Positions 42,413 to 51,159 of a stretch of 64,000 nucleotides of DNA are shown one piece after another (within the stretch, counting starts at the first letter, position 1; the number at the start of each line of letters is the position of its first letter). The stretch lies in assembly GCF_001905665.1 (NCBI RefSeq), contig NZ_LIVX01000002.1, positions 259,420 through 323,419 on the forward strand. Reading direction: 5' to 3'. A model generated the notes under the pieces. The model saw nothing but the letters and a program-made list of their open reading frames with translations. It did not search any database and was not told the DNA's origin. Made by a program: the position numbers and the translations under genes. Origin of the DNA: Streptomyces sp. CB02261. GTDB lineage: Bacteria; Actinomycetota; Actinomycetes; Streptomycetales; Streptomycetaceae.

Positions 42413-45127
42413 CTGACTACGACTTTCCGAGACCTCGGAATCCTTCCCGAGACGGCCGAGGCCCTTGAGGCCGTCGGGATCGTCAACCCCTTCCCCATCC
42501 AGGAGATGACCCTTCCGGTCGCCCTCACCGGCACCGACGTCATCGGCCAGGCCAAGACCGGCACGGGCAAGACCCTCGGTTTCGGTCTGCCCATCCTGGA
42601 GCGCGTGACGGTCCCCAGCGACGTCGAGGCCGGCCGGGCGAAGCCCGAGCAGCTGACCGACGCCCCGCAGGCGCTCGTCGTCGTCCCCACCCGTGAGCTG
42701 TGCCAGCAGGTCACCAACGACCTGCTGACCGCCGGCAAGGTGCGTAACGTCCGCGTGCTCGCCATCTACGGCGGCCGGGCGTACGAGCCCCAGGTCGAGG
42801 CGCTGAAGAAGGGCGTCGACGTCGTCGTCGGCACCCCCGGCCGCCTGCTCGACCTGGCCGGCCAGCGCAAGCTCGACCTCTCCCACGTCAAGGTCCTCGT
42901 CCTGGACGAGGCCGACGAGATGCTCGACCTGGGCTTCCTGCCCGACGTCGAGAAGATCATGAACATGCTTCCGGCGAAGCGTCAGACGATGCTGTTCTCG
43001 GCCACCATGCCGGGCGCGGTCATCGGTCTGGCCCGCCGCTACATGTCGCAGCCGACGCACATCCGCGCCACCTCGCCCGACGGCGAGGGCGTGACCGTCG
43101 CCAACATCAAGCAGCACGTCTACCGCGCGCACAACATGGACAAGCCGGAGATGGTCTCCCGCATCCTGCAGGCCAACGGCCGCGGGCTCGCGATGATCTT
43201 CTGCCGTACGAAGCGCACGGCGGCCGACATCGCCGAGCAGCTGGAGCGTCGCGGCTTCGCCTCCGGCGCCGTCCACGGCGACCTCGGCCAGGGCGCCCGC
43301 GAGCAGGCGCTGCGCGCCTTCCGCAACGGCAAGGTCGACGTGCTCGTCTGCACCGACGTCGCCGCGCGAGGCATCGACGTCGAGGGCGTCACGCACGTCA
43401 TCAACTACCAGTCGCCCGAGGACGAGAAGACCTTCCTCCACCGCGTGGGCCGCACCGGCCGCGCGGGCGCGAAGGGCACGGCGGTGACGCTGGTCGACTG
43501 GGACGACATCCCGCGCTGGCAGCTCATCAACAAGGCCCTCGGCCTCGACTTCCACGACCCGGTCGAGACGTACTCCAGCTCCCCGCACCTGTTCGAGGAG
43601 CTGGACATCCCGGCCGGCACCAAGGGCATCCTGCCCCGCGCCGAGCGGACCCGCGCGGGTCTGGGCGCGGAGGAGCTCGAGGACCTGGGCGAGCCCGGCG
43701 GACGCCGTGCGCGCGGCCCGAAGGCCGACAAGGCCGAGCGGACCGAGGAGCGCCCCGAGCGGACGCGGACCCCGCGGCAGCGTCGGCGCACCCGCGGCGG
43801 CGGCGAGCTCGACGACGCCCCGGCGTCGGCGGCCCCGGCCGTCGAGACGGTGACGGACGAGGCGAAGGCCGAGTCCGGCCCCCGTACCCCGCGCCGCCGC
43901 CGTCGCACCCGCGTCGGCGCCCCGGGCTCCGCTCCGGTGGCGCAGGGCGTCCCGGTGGCGCAGACGGCTTCGGTGGCCCAGGCGGCCCCCGCGGCCCGGA
44001 CCGCTCCGGTGGCCCAGGCGGATCCCGCGGCGCAGGTGGCTCCGGTCGCCTTCGTCGCTCCCACCGCTCCGGCCGTGGAGGCCGCCCCGGCGCCCGCCGC
44101 CGAGGTGACCGAGCCGAAGGCCCCGCGCCGTCGCGGCCGTACCGCCGCCCGTCCGGAGGCCGTGAAGGCCGCGCCCGTCTCCCCGGCCCCCGTGGCCCAG
44201 GAGCCGGCCCCGGCTCCGCGCCGCCGCCGGCCGCGCGTGGTCCGCACCGAGGACACCGTGTCGTTCCAGACGGTCGAGACGGCCGCGGCCGCCCTGCGCG
44301 CCGCGTCGGCGTCCGCGTCGGCCGCTCCGGTGGCGGAGGCCGCTCCGGCCCCCGTCGCCGAGGCCCCGGTGGAGCAGCCGAAGAAGGCCCCCCGCCGCCG
44401 TACGGCCAAGAAGGCCGTCACGGAGCCGGCAGTCGAGGCCGTCACCGCCGCCCCGGTGGTGGCCGAGCCCGTCGCGCCCGTCGTCACGCCCGTCGCCGAG
44501 GTCACGGCCGAGGTCCCCGCGCCGCGTCGTCGCCGGGTGGTGCGGAAGGCCGCCGGTTCGCCGACGGTCGGCACCCCCGTCGAGCCGGTGGTCGTCGAGG
44601 CCGCGCCCGCGCCCGTCGTCGAGGAGGAGCCGAAGAAGACGACCCGTCGCCGGGTGGTCCGCAAGGCCGCCGGTTCGCCGGCCGTCTCCACCGCAGTCGG
44701 CACGGTGATCATCGAGGCCCCCGCCGCCGTCACCCCCGTCGTGGAGGCCGCCCCGGTCGTGGAGGCCGCTCCGGTCGTGGAGGCCGCTCCGGCCCCCGCC
44801 GCCGAGGCCCCCGCTGCCGAGGCCCCGGTCGAGGAGCCGAAGAAGGCCCCCCGCCGGCGTACGGCCAAGAAGGCCGTCGCGGAGCCGGTCGCCGAGACCG
44901 CCGAGGCGCCGGCCGCCGAGGAGGCCCCGAAGGCTCCCCGTCGCCGCGCGACCAAGAAGGCGGTCGCCGCCGAGGCTCCCGACGCCTCCGAGCCGAAGAC
45001 GCCGACGCGCCGCCGTACGACGAAGAAGGCCGCCGCCGAGCCGGTCGCCGAGACCGCCGAGGCCGAGGCCCCCAAGGCCCCGCGCCGTCGCACCACGAAG
45101 AAGGCGGCGGCTCAGCCCGAGAGCTGA
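42413..45127 (+). CDS. DEAD-box RNA helicase with long Ala/Pro/Lys/Arg tail
   Basis: A 904-aa RhlE-like helicase. Q-motif PFPIQ, AKTGTGKT (~47-54), PTRELC, GTPGRLLDL, DEAD (~165), SATMP and HRVGRTGRAG are intact. After residue ~410 comes a ~490-residue low-complexity tail with repeated PRRRTAKKA, RRRVVRKAAG and PRRRTTKKA blocks, probably RNA-binding. The conserved N-terminus begins at a CTG; the nearest upstream GTG would add ~36 unconserved-looking residues. It remodels RNA in ribosome assembly or decay. It ends at an 18-bp terminator. Confidence 0.92.
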   Translation: MTTTFRDLGILPETAEALEAVGIVNPFPIQEMTLPVALTGTDVIGQAKTGTGKTLGFGLPILERVTVPSDVEAGRAKPEQLTDAPQALVVVPTRELCQQVTNDLLTAGKVRNVRVLAIYGGRAYEPQVEALKKGVDVVVGTPGRLLDLAGQRKLDLSHVKVLVLDEADEMLDLGFLPDVEKIMNMLPAKRQTMLFSATMPGAVIGLARRYMSQPTHIRATSPDGEGVTVANIKQHVYRAHNMDKPEMVSRILQANGRGLAMIFCRTKRTAADIAEQLERRGFASGAVHGDLGQGAREQALRAFRNGKVDVLVCTDVAARGIDVEGVTHVINYQSPEDEKTFLHRVGRTGRAGAKGTAVTLVDWDDIPRWQLINKALGLDFHDPVETYSSSPHLFEELDIPAGTKGILPRAERTRAGLGAEELEDLGEPGGRRARGPKADKAERTEERPERTRTPRQRRRTRGGGELDDAPASAAPAVETVTDEAKAESGPRTPRRRRRTRVGAPGSAPVAQGVPVAQTASVAQAAPAARTAPVAQADPAAQVAPVAFVAPTAPAVEAAPAPAAEVTEPKAPRRRGRTAARPEAVKAAPVSPAPVAQEPAPAPRRRRPRVVRTEDTVSFQTVETAAAALRAASASASAAPVAEAAPAPVAEAPVEQPKKAPRRRTAKKAVTEPAVEAVTAAPVVAEPVAPVVTPVAEVTAEVPAPRRRRVVRKAAGSPTVGTPVEPVVVEAAPAPVVEEEPKKTTRRRVVRKAAGSPAVSTAVGTVIIEAPAAVTPVVEAAPVVEAAPVVEAAPAPAAEAPAAEAPVEEPKKAPRRRTAKKAVAEPVAETAEAPAAEEAPKAPRRRATKKAVAAEAPDASEPKTPTRRRTTKKAAAEPVAETAEAEAPKAPRRRTTKKAAAQPES

Positions 45128-45142
45128 TCCCGCCCGTCCCGA

Positions 45143-45184
45143 CCGCCGCGGCCCGGCCCCTCCCCAGGGGCCGGGCCGCGGCGG
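45143..45184 (+). terminator. 18-bp terminator after the RNA helicase
   Basis: CCGCCGCGGCCCGGCCCC pairs with its perfect inverse across a 6-nt loop, 16 nt past the helicase stop. Confidence 0.85.
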
Positions 45185-45231
45185 CGTCCGCCGGCCGCCC
45201 CGGTGCGGGCCCCTCCGGTTACAGTCCAGAC

Positions 45232-46119
45232 ATGAGCAAGCCCCGGTCCCTCGTGCTGCCGCCCCGCACCCGCGCCCGCTCGCTGGTGACGGCGCGCGGC
45301 GACTTCGCCGTGCTCGACACGGAGCCGCTGGGCGACCGGCGCGGGACGGTGCTGCTGCTGCCCGGGTACACCGGCAGCAAGGAGGACTTCCTGGCCGTCC
45401 TGGAGCCGCTGAGCGAGGCCGGCTACCGGGCCGTGGCGGTGGACGGGCGCGGCCAGTACGAGTCGGCGGGCCCCCGGGGCGGGACCGCCTACCGTCGTCG
45501 GGCCCTCGCGCTCGACGCGGTCGCGCAGGCCGCGGCCCTCGGGGACGGTCCCGTGCATCTGGTCGGTCACTCGTTCGGCGGACTGGTCGCCCGGGGAGCC
45601 GCTTCGCTCGCCCCGGCCGCCTTCCGTTCCCTCACCCTGCTCTCCTCGGGCCCCGGCCGGGTCTCCAGGCCGCAGCGGATCAGGATCCGGGCGCTGCGCG
45701 TCGCGCTCGCGCTGCTGCCGAAGGAGCGGGTGTGGCGGGCGATGTGCTGGCTGGACAGCCGGGGCGAGGAACCGGACACGGACGACGCGCCGCAGCTCGC
45801 GGGTTTTCTGCGGCGGCGCTGGATGCGGACCAGGATCGCCCAACTCGCCCACGGGGGGCGGCTGTTGCTCGACCGTCACGACGGTACGGCGGAACTGACC
45901 GCGCTGCGGATGCCGCTGCACATCGTCTACGGGGCGGACGAGATGGTCTGGCCCGTCGAGGACCTCGCGACGGCGGCCGCCCGCACCGGCGCGCACCACA
46001 CCGTGGTGGCGGGCGCCGGCCACTCCCCCAACGTGTCGCACCCGCGCGAGCTGACGGACCGGCTGACCGGCTTCTGGGAGCGTGAGGCCGCCGGCGCGGG
46101 GGTCAGAACTGCGACTTGA
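45232..46119 (+). CDS. Alpha/beta-fold hydrolase
   Basis: A 295-aa hydrolase. The LLPGYTGSKEDF oxyanion loop comes first, nucleophile GHSFGG near residue 113, the acid in YGADEMVW and the His in GAGHSPNV. The ATG has TACAGT 6 nt upstream without a ribosome binding site (leaderless pattern). The 3' end overlaps the NYN gene on the other strand by 17 nt. Substrate unknown. Confidence 0.9.
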   Translation: MSKPRSLVLPPRTRARSLVTARGDFAVLDTEPLGDRRGTVLLLPGYTGSKEDFLAVLEPLSEAGYRAVAVDGRGQYESAGPRGGTAYRRRALALDAVAQAAALGDGPVHLVGHSFGGLVARGAASLAPAAFRSLTLLSSGPGRVSRPQRIRIRALRVALALLPKERVWRAMCWLDSRGEEPDTDDAPQLAGFLRRRWMRTRIAQLAHGGRLLLDRHDGTAELTALRMPLHIVYGADEMVWPVEDLATAAARTGAHHTVVAGAGHSPNVSHPRELTDRLTGFWEREAAGAGVRTAT

Positions 46120-47032
46120 GGTGCTGCCAGAAGCCGTCCCGCAGGGCGCGCCGGAGTCCGGCGTGGCCGCGCAGGGAGCGGCTGAGCAGCCGTTCCGCCT
46201 CGACGAGCAGGTCCTGGTCGACGGGTCCGGGGAGGTAGGGCGCGCCGGGCAGGAGTTCGGCGAGCCGGTCCCGGCCGCGCTCGCCGAGCCAGGTCGCCGC
46301 GATCTGGGCGCCGACGAAACGCACCTCCTCGCGGGAGGGTGGCGGCTCGCCCTCGTTCTCGTACGTGGTGACGGGGCGGCGGGTGACGTAGGGGCGGCAG
46401 AAGTCCAGCTCGAAGGTGCGCTGGCTGTCGACCTCCCAGAGGAGCGCCTCGGCCTGGTTGCGGCCCTCGGCGGCCTCGATGCCCCAGAGGTGGACGCGGG
46501 CCCCGTAGCCCTGGGCCGCCTCGACGGCCGAGACGAGGTCCTCGTCGCCGCCGACGAGCGCGGCGTCGCTGATGGCGCGGTGCCGGGCGAGGGACTCCAG
46601 GTCCGAGCGGATCAGGGAGTCGACGCCCTTCTGCTGGTTGTTGGCGTTGAGGTTGCCGAGGCGGACCTTGACGTCGGGCAGTTCGGCGATGGCCTGCTGC
46701 TCGGGGGTGTGGATGCGGCGCCTGGCCCCGTCGTACCAGTAGACGCGGAGGAGTCTGCTGTCGGCGAAGATCGTGCGGGCCTTGTCGATGAAAGCCTCGA
46801 TGAGCCCCTCCGCGTCGAGGTCGAAGGAGCGCCGGTCCTCGGTTCCCACGACCAGCAACCCCGCCGCAGCATGGACGTAACCTGCGTCGACGAAGATGGC
46901 GTGGGTAGAGGGAGTCTTGGCGACCTCGGCCAGCATCCGCTGGAGGAGTTCATTGGTGTGCTCGATCCGCGTGTCGAGGGCGCGGAGACGGGCGTCGGTC
47001 TCGGTCACCTGTGGGGTGTCTGCGTCGTTCAT
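46103..47032 (-). CDS. NYN domain (PIN-like) ribonuclease-family protein
   Basis: A 309-aa NYN-domain protein. A short coiled coil (~10-40) precedes the PIN-like fold with AIFVDAGYVHAA (first Asp), KGVDSLIRSDL (central Asp) and ALVGGDEDLVSAV (third acidic cluster). These are the metal-binding acids of NYN nucleases. A ~100-residue C-terminal extension is unassigned. It probably cleaves RNA; the target is unknown. The ATG MNDADTPQ is preferred over an upstream Met. Confidence 0.86.
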   Translation of the reverse strand: MNDADTPQVTETDARLRALDTRIEHTNELLQRMLAEVAKTPSTHAIFVDAGYVHAAAGLLVVGTEDRRSFDLDAEGLIEAFIDKARTIFADSRLLRVYWYDGARRRIHTPEQQAIAELPDVKVRLGNLNANNQQKGVDSLIRSDLESLARHRAISDAALVGGDEDLVSAVEAAQGYGARVHLWGIEAAEGRNQAEALLWEVDSQRTFELDFCRPYVTRRPVTTYENEGEPPPSREEVRFVGAQIAATWLGERGRDRLAELLPGAPYLPGPVDQDLLVEAERLLSRSLRGHAGLRRALRDGFWQHLKSQF

Positions 47033-47108
47033 ACGGGGCTCATTGTCCGCCGCCGGAGGCCTGGCCGCCACATCCTCCTACTCGTTAGTAGTTAGACATC
47101 CGAAAATT

Positions 47109-47125
47109 TTCCTTAGCGTAAGGAA
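47109..47125. promoter_or_regulatory. Inverted repeat TTCCTTA-GCG-TAAGGAA
   Basis: Perfect 7-bp arms separated by GCG, in an unusually A/T-rich gap (47085-47160) between the divergent NYN and 50-aa genes. A second weaker repeat CTACT/AGTAG lies ~25 bp upstream. It reads as an operator candidate; the binding protein is unknown. Confidence 0.6.
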
Positions 47126-47207
47126 TGTTTGCAGGATGCATGTCGTTGGACCCATACGTAACGCAGTTCTCCACCAGGAGGATCAACTCAGACGAAGGGA
47201 GAAGCCC

Positions 47208-47360
47208 ATGCGCTTCGAAATCCTGCGACTCGACGACATCGACGGCACGCCCGTCGACCGGACCGTCGTGGACGCCGCCTCCGTCAATCGGATCGTGCAG
47301 CAGGCCGCCTCGATCGGCCAGCGCATCTGGATCCGCCCCGCCGAGACCTCGGCCTCGTAA
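47208..47360 (+). CDS. Conserved-looking 50-aa protein
   Basis: A 50-aa peptide starting MRFEILRLDDIDG and ending IRPAETSAS, with strong GC3 bias. GAAGGGAGAAG precedes the ATG. It has no Cys and no hydrophobic segment. I do not recognise a family. Its own A/T-rich promoter region, inverted-repeat operator candidate and terminator make it an independent regulated unit. Confidence 0.7.
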   Translation: MRFEILRLDDIDGTPVDRTVVDAASVNRIVQQAASIGQRIWIRPAETSAS

Positions 47361-47384
47361 CAGGCCAGGTCCACCCCACGCACC

Positions 47385-47430
47385 GCGCCCCCGCACGGAC
47401 TTCGCCAGAGCGGAATCCGTACGGGGGCGC
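47385..47430. terminator. Bidirectional terminator (50-aa gene / marC)
   Basis: GCGCCCCCG-C-ACGGA pairs with TCCGT-A-CGGGGGCGC, one internal mismatch, across a 16-nt loop, between convergent genes. Confidence 0.75.
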
Positions 47431-47461
47431 AGTGGTGTCCGGGGGCGCCCCGGGCGGCGGC

Positions 47462-48067
47462 TCAGGCGTTCTGGATCACCTGCGTGACGCCGTTGATGAT
47501 CTGCTGCACCGCGATGGCGGAGAGCATCATGCCGGCGAGCCGGGTCACCAGGACCACGCCGCCGTCCTTGATGACCCGGATGATCAGCAGCGAGTACCGC
47601 ATGGTCAGCCAGAGCACGACGTGCATGGCGACGATCGCGGCCCAGACGGAGACCTGCGCGGCGGCGCCGTCGGCGTTCTGCACGGCGAGGATGACCGAGA
47701 CGATCGCGCCGGGGCCGGCGAGCAGGGGCATGCCCAGCGGGACGAGGGCGACGTTGACGTCCTTGGTCTGCTGGGGCTCGTCGGTCTTGCCGGTGAGCAG
47801 GTCGAGCGCGATGAGCAGCAGCAGGAGGCCGCCCGCGATCATCAGCGCGGGGACGGAGACGTGCAGGTAGTCGAGGATCTGCTGGCCCAGGAGGCCGAAG
47901 ACGGTGATGACGCCGAAGGCCACGGCGACGGCCTGCCAGGCCATCCGGCGCTGCACCTTGGCGGCGCGGCCGGAGGTGAGGGCGAGGAAGATCGGCGTGA
48001 TCCCGGGGGGATCCATGATCACGAAGAGGGTCAGGAACAGCGAGCCGAAGACGGCGACGTCGAACAC
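47462..48067 (-). CDS. MarC family integral membrane protein
   Basis: A 201-aa MarC-family protein with six membrane helices. Landmarks are VIMDPPGITPIFLAL near the start and PLGMPLLAGPGAI in the middle, both typical. Family members were once linked to multiple antibiotic resistance but their substrate is unknown. The GTG start matches the usual family length. A hairpin CCGGAAT/ATTCCGG at 48117-48135 lies in the 232-bp gap upstream. Confidence 0.92.
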   Translation of the reverse strand: MFDVAVFGSLFLTLFVIMDPPGITPIFLALTSGRAAKVQRRMAWQAVAVAFGVITVFGLLGQQILDYLHVSVPALMIAGGLLLLLIALDLLTGKTDEPQQTKDVNVALVPLGMPLLAGPGAIVSVILAVQNADGAAAQVSVWAAIVAMHVVLWLTMRYSLLIIRVIKDGGVVLVTRLAGMMLSAIAVQQIINGVTQVIQNA

Positions 48068-48299
48068 GGTGGGGTGCCTTGCGGGAGAGGTGGAACGGTG
48101 GGGTGTGTCCCTGCCCCCGGAATGTGGGATTCCGGCGACCGGGCAGGTGAGCGCCGCCGCGGCACGGCAGGAAGCCGTGCGCGGCCGCGTGAGGGTGCGC
48201 GGAGTGGGCGGGCGCGCGTCGCACGGACGGCGGCGGGCACGGTGGCCTGCCGCCGGAGCGGTGGGACGGCGGGAGGGGGCGGAGAGCCCGGGCCCGGTA

Positions 48300-49163
48300 C
48301 TAGGCGGAGGTTCCCCCCGCGCCGGGGACCGGGAAGGCCCCCGCGGCACGGCGGGTGATCTCGCCGTAGATCTCGGGGTCGGTCGTGTACTCGCCGAGAC
48401 GGCAGGTCTTGCGGCTGCCGTGGTAGTCGCTGGAGCCCGTGGTCAGCAGACCGAGCTCCTTCGCCAGCCCGCGCAGCCGTGCGCGCGTCGCCTCGTCGTG
48501 GTCCATGTGGTCGACCTCGATGCCGTCGAGCCCGGCTTCGGCGAGCCGCGCTATCGAGGCCTCGGGGAGCACCTGGCCGCGCTTGACGGCGAGCGGGTGC
48601 GCGAAGACGGTGACGCCTCCGGCGGCCTTGACCAGCCGGATGGCCTCGACCGGGTCCAGCTCGTGCTTGCCGACGTAGGCCCGGCCGCCGTCGGCGAGCC
48701 ACTCGGGCGTGAACGCCCCCGACACGTCCGGTACGACGCCGAGCTCGACGAGGGCCTCGGCGACGTGAGGGCGGCCCACGGAGCCGTCGCCGGCGATCCG
48801 GGCGACCTGCTCCCAGGTGACGGGCACGCCCAGTTCCCGGAGCTTGCCGACCATGGCCCGCGCGCGCGGCACCCGGTCGTCCCGGACCAGCTCGCGCTCG
48901 GCGAGGAGCTCGGGCTCCTCGGGGTCGAAGAGGTAGGCGAGCATGTGCAGGCCGACGCCGTCGACCCGGCAGGAGAGCTCGGCGCCGGTGACGAGGGTCA
49001 GCCCCTCGGGCAGCGCCTCGATCGCCTCGGCGTGCCCGCGGGTCGTGTCGTGGTCCGTCAGCGCGACGACGTCGAGTCCGGCCGCGGCCGCCTTCCGTAC
49101 GAGGTCGGCCGGGGAGTCCGTACCGTCGGACGCCGTGGAGTGGGTGTGCAGATCGATGCGCAC
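48300..49163 (-). CDS. PHP domain phosphoesterase
   Basis: A 287-aa PHP-domain protein of the RNase AM/YciV type. Metal ligands are in RIDLHTHSTASDG (residues 2-14), ALTDHDTTRGH, the Glu of GAELSC, TVFAHPLAV and the terminal SSDYHGS. It probably hydrolyses 3',5'-bisphosphate nucleotides or RNA 5' ends. The GTG start follows GGAG; a TATGCT -10 candidate is further upstream. Confidence 0.9.
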   Translation of the reverse strand: MRIDLHTHSTASDGTDSPADLVRKAAAAGLDVVALTDHDTTRGHAEAIEALPEGLTLVTGAELSCRVDGVGLHMLAYLFDPEEPELLAERELVRDDRVPRARAMVGKLRELGVPVTWEQVARIAGDGSVGRPHVAEALVELGVVPDVSGAFTPEWLADGGRAYVGKHELDPVEAIRLVKAAGGVTVFAHPLAVKRGQVLPEASIARLAEAGLDGIEVDHMDHDEATRARLRGLAKELGLLTTGSSDYHGSRKTCRLGEYTTDPEIYGEITRRAAGAFPVPGAGGTSA

Positions 49164-49387
49164 GACGCGGTACTCCGGAGGCTCGGCACGGACGAGGGAC
49201 GCTCCAGCATAACGGGCGATGCACACGGCGATGTACGGAGCCAGTGACCCGGTCGCCCGTTACCGTGACCGGTCGCACCAGCCCCGGCGCCCGTCGCGCC
49301 CGCACCGCCGCCGGGCGCGCGCGACCGCCGCCACCGGTCACTCCCGCCGCGCGGCCACCGCCGACGTCCGCCGGCCCGGCCGCCCAC

Positions 49388-49411
49388 CGTCACGCCGTCA
49401 CGCCGTCACGC
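49388..49411. repeat. Three tandem 8-bp repeats at a gene end
   Basis: CGTCACGC occurs three times in a row across the stop codon of the DUF6758 gene. Copy changes would alter only the last residues. It is probably a slippage product. Confidence 0.5.
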
Positions 49412-50044
49412 CAGCAGTCTCGGTGTCAGCGCCCCGCACGGCAGCAGCTCGACCTCGGCGCCCGCGTCGCGCAGGTCCGTCAGGACCAGTTCGTCGTACA
49501 TCAGGAGACCGGACTGCTCGGGCCAGACGATCGCCCAGAGCCAGAGGCCGCGCGCCTCTCCCGCGAAGACCGCGCGGTCGTGGGGGGTGCCCTTGACATG
49601 CCAGAGCGGGGTGGGCCGTCCGGCGGCGAGCACCTTCGTCTGCGGGGGTCTGTCGATGGCCATGCCGGGGCCGGGGTCGGGACCGTCGATGCCGGCGTAC
49701 CGGGCGCCGAGTCCCACGCCGAGCTCCTCCGCGACGAGCAGCAGCTCGCCGAGGCCGCCGAGCGGTCCCGGACCCGAGCAGGCGACGGCGGTCGCACGTC
49801 CTCCGCTGCGGTCGTCACCGGCGTACGCGACTCCGGTGAAGAGCCAGCCGACGGGCAGGGGCCACGGCATCCACACCGGCACCTGGGACCGGTGCACCAC
49901 GACCCCGAGGGCCTCGACACTCGGCGGGATCACGGGCTGGAGCGGGTGCACCGAGCCGTGCACGTCGCACTGCCAGGAGTCGGCGAACAGCCCGGGCGCC
50001 CTGACCCGGCCACCACACTTCGGACAACTGGGTTCGCCCCTCAT
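49406..50044 (-). CDS. DUF6758 zinc-ribbon-start protein
   Basis: A 212-aa conserved actinobacterial protein (DUF6758). The N-terminal CPKCGGRVRAPGL, then a Cys and His in WQCDVHG, suggest a zinc site. The rest is a Trp/Pro-rich globular domain with WHVKGTPHDRAVFAG. Its function is unknown. The final codons overlap a three-copy 8-bp CGTCACGC tandem repeat. Confidence 0.85.
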   Translation of the reverse strand: MRGEPSCPKCGGRVRAPGLFADSWQCDVHGSVHPLQPVIPPSVEALGVVVHRSQVPVWMPWPLPVGWLFTGVAYAGDDRSGGRATAVACSGPGPLGGLGELLLVAEELGVGLGARYAGIDGPDPGPGMAIDRPPQTKVLAAGRPTPLWHVKGTPHDRAVFAGEARGLWLWAIVWPEQSGLLMYDELVLTDLRDAGAEVELLPCGALTPRLLA

Positions 50045-50145
50045 AGGGCTCAACGGTCCTACCCCTCGGGCCCGGCGTCAAGGACGGCCACAGACGATCA
50101 CCCGTCCGGCCCGTGCCGTTCACCCCGGGTCGACCCCGGGGACCC

Positions 50146-50730
50146 TCAGTCCAGTTGCACGGACCGGCGCAGGGGATCGCGCAGGTCAGTGCCCCGCGCC
50201 AGCCAGCGCTCCTCCAGGGCCTGCGCTCCGTGCACGCGCTTCCACGCGGCCTCGTTCGAGGTCATCGGGAGCAGCGGCAGGAAACGCACCGGGTCCATCG
50301 GGGCGTCGAGCTCCAGGTCCTCGACGAGCCCGCCCGACTCGGCGACCAGGACCGAGCTGAAGGGGGCGGCCGGCCAGAGCGGCTCGCCGACGTCGAGCGA
50401 GGCGCCCGGGGCCACGATCACGCCTTCGACCTGCGGGGTGGCGGCGAGGACGGCGAGCGGGCGCAGCACCTTGTCGGTGTCGGCGAGGCCGCCCCGTACG
50501 GTCAGGACGAGTTCCGCCCGCGGTCCCTTCACCGGGTCGGCGAGCGCGGCCGTCGGGTCGGCCATCGGCTGGGCGGACATCCCGAGGGTCGCGTACCGCA
50601 CGAGATCGCCGTCGACGAAGCGGAGCACCTCGATCCGGTCCGTGCCGAGGAACGTCACCGCGGCCCGCGCGTCCGGTTCTCCGAGCGCCGTCCGCAACCG
50701 CGCCTCGACCAGAGCAAGAACTTCTCCCAT
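50146..50730 (-). CDS. Suppressor-of-fused domain protein
   Basis: A 194-aa SuFu-like (SUKH superfamily) protein with ELVLTVRG, LWPAAPFSSVLVAESGG and PLLPMTSNEAAWKRVHG, the family's C-terminal block. Bacterial members are soluble, often immunity-type or of unknown role; no toxin gene is adjacent. The ATG has TATGCT 6 nt upstream and no ribosome binding site (leaderless pattern). Confidence 0.85.
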   Translation of the reverse strand: MGEVLALVEARLRTALGEPDARAAVTFLGTDRIEVLRFVDGDLVRYATLGMSAQPMADPTAALADPVKGPRAELVLTVRGGLADTDKVLRPLAVLAATPQVEGVIVAPGASLDVGEPLWPAAPFSSVLVAESGGLVEDLELDAPMDPVRFLPLLPMTSNEAAWKRVHGAQALEERWLARGTDLRDPLRRSVQLD

Positions 50731-50806
50731 GGGTTGAGCATAAAGCGCGTATGGAACGGGCAAAATAAGGGATTGACCCTCAGTCGGCTGATAGTCTTGG
50801 CCGCTG

Positions 50807-50829
50807 GTCGGGAGTCCCGAACTCCCGAC
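50807..50829 (+). promoter_or_regulatory. Hairpin in the corA leader
   Basis: GTCGGGAGT and ACTCCCGAC form a 9-bp perfect stem with a 5-nt loop. A second hairpin (TCCCTC/GAGGGA) follows about 20 nt later. Both lie in the 429-bp gap upstream of corA, before a possible leader ORF. Confidence 0.5.
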
Positions 50830-50883
50830 TACTCGTCACACGTCATCCCTCACGAGGGACCGGCCGGAGGAGGTGGGGCTGCG

Positions 50884-50961
50884 ATGGACCGAAGTCGGTC
50901 GGGCAGTACCAGCCGCTCTTCCGCCCCGCACCCGAGCCCGGTGCGTACGACTCTCCGGTGA
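50884..50961 (+). CDS. Possible 25-codon leader ORF upstream of corA
   Basis: ATG behind a GGAGGAGG-rich segment opens 25 codons, Ser/Arg-rich with a Pro-containing SAPHPSPV stretch. It ends ~200 nt before corA. Proline-containing leader peptides control Mg2+ transporters in enterobacteria; that analogy is inference. Translation is unproven. Confidence 0.4.
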   Translation: MDRSRSGSTSRSSAPHPSPVRTTLR

Positions 50962-51159
50962 TTCCGGCCCGTACCGAACCGTACGGACTCCGCTCCCCGG
51001 CATCTCGCACGACGGAAGAGCATCTCGCCTTTGCCTGTCTGTAGCGAACGCCGTCACCGCGATCCCTCGGTGCCGCCCGCTTTGTGGACGACGTCACTCC
51101 ACGTCCCCATTCCGGGCTGTGCCACGCTCGCCGACGGCTCTCCGTGAAGGAGCATGCCC

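Noticed and set aside
50731..51159. M-box magnesium riboswitch upstream of corA
   Set aside because: I could not find the conserved M-box sequence blocks; only simple hairpins are visible.
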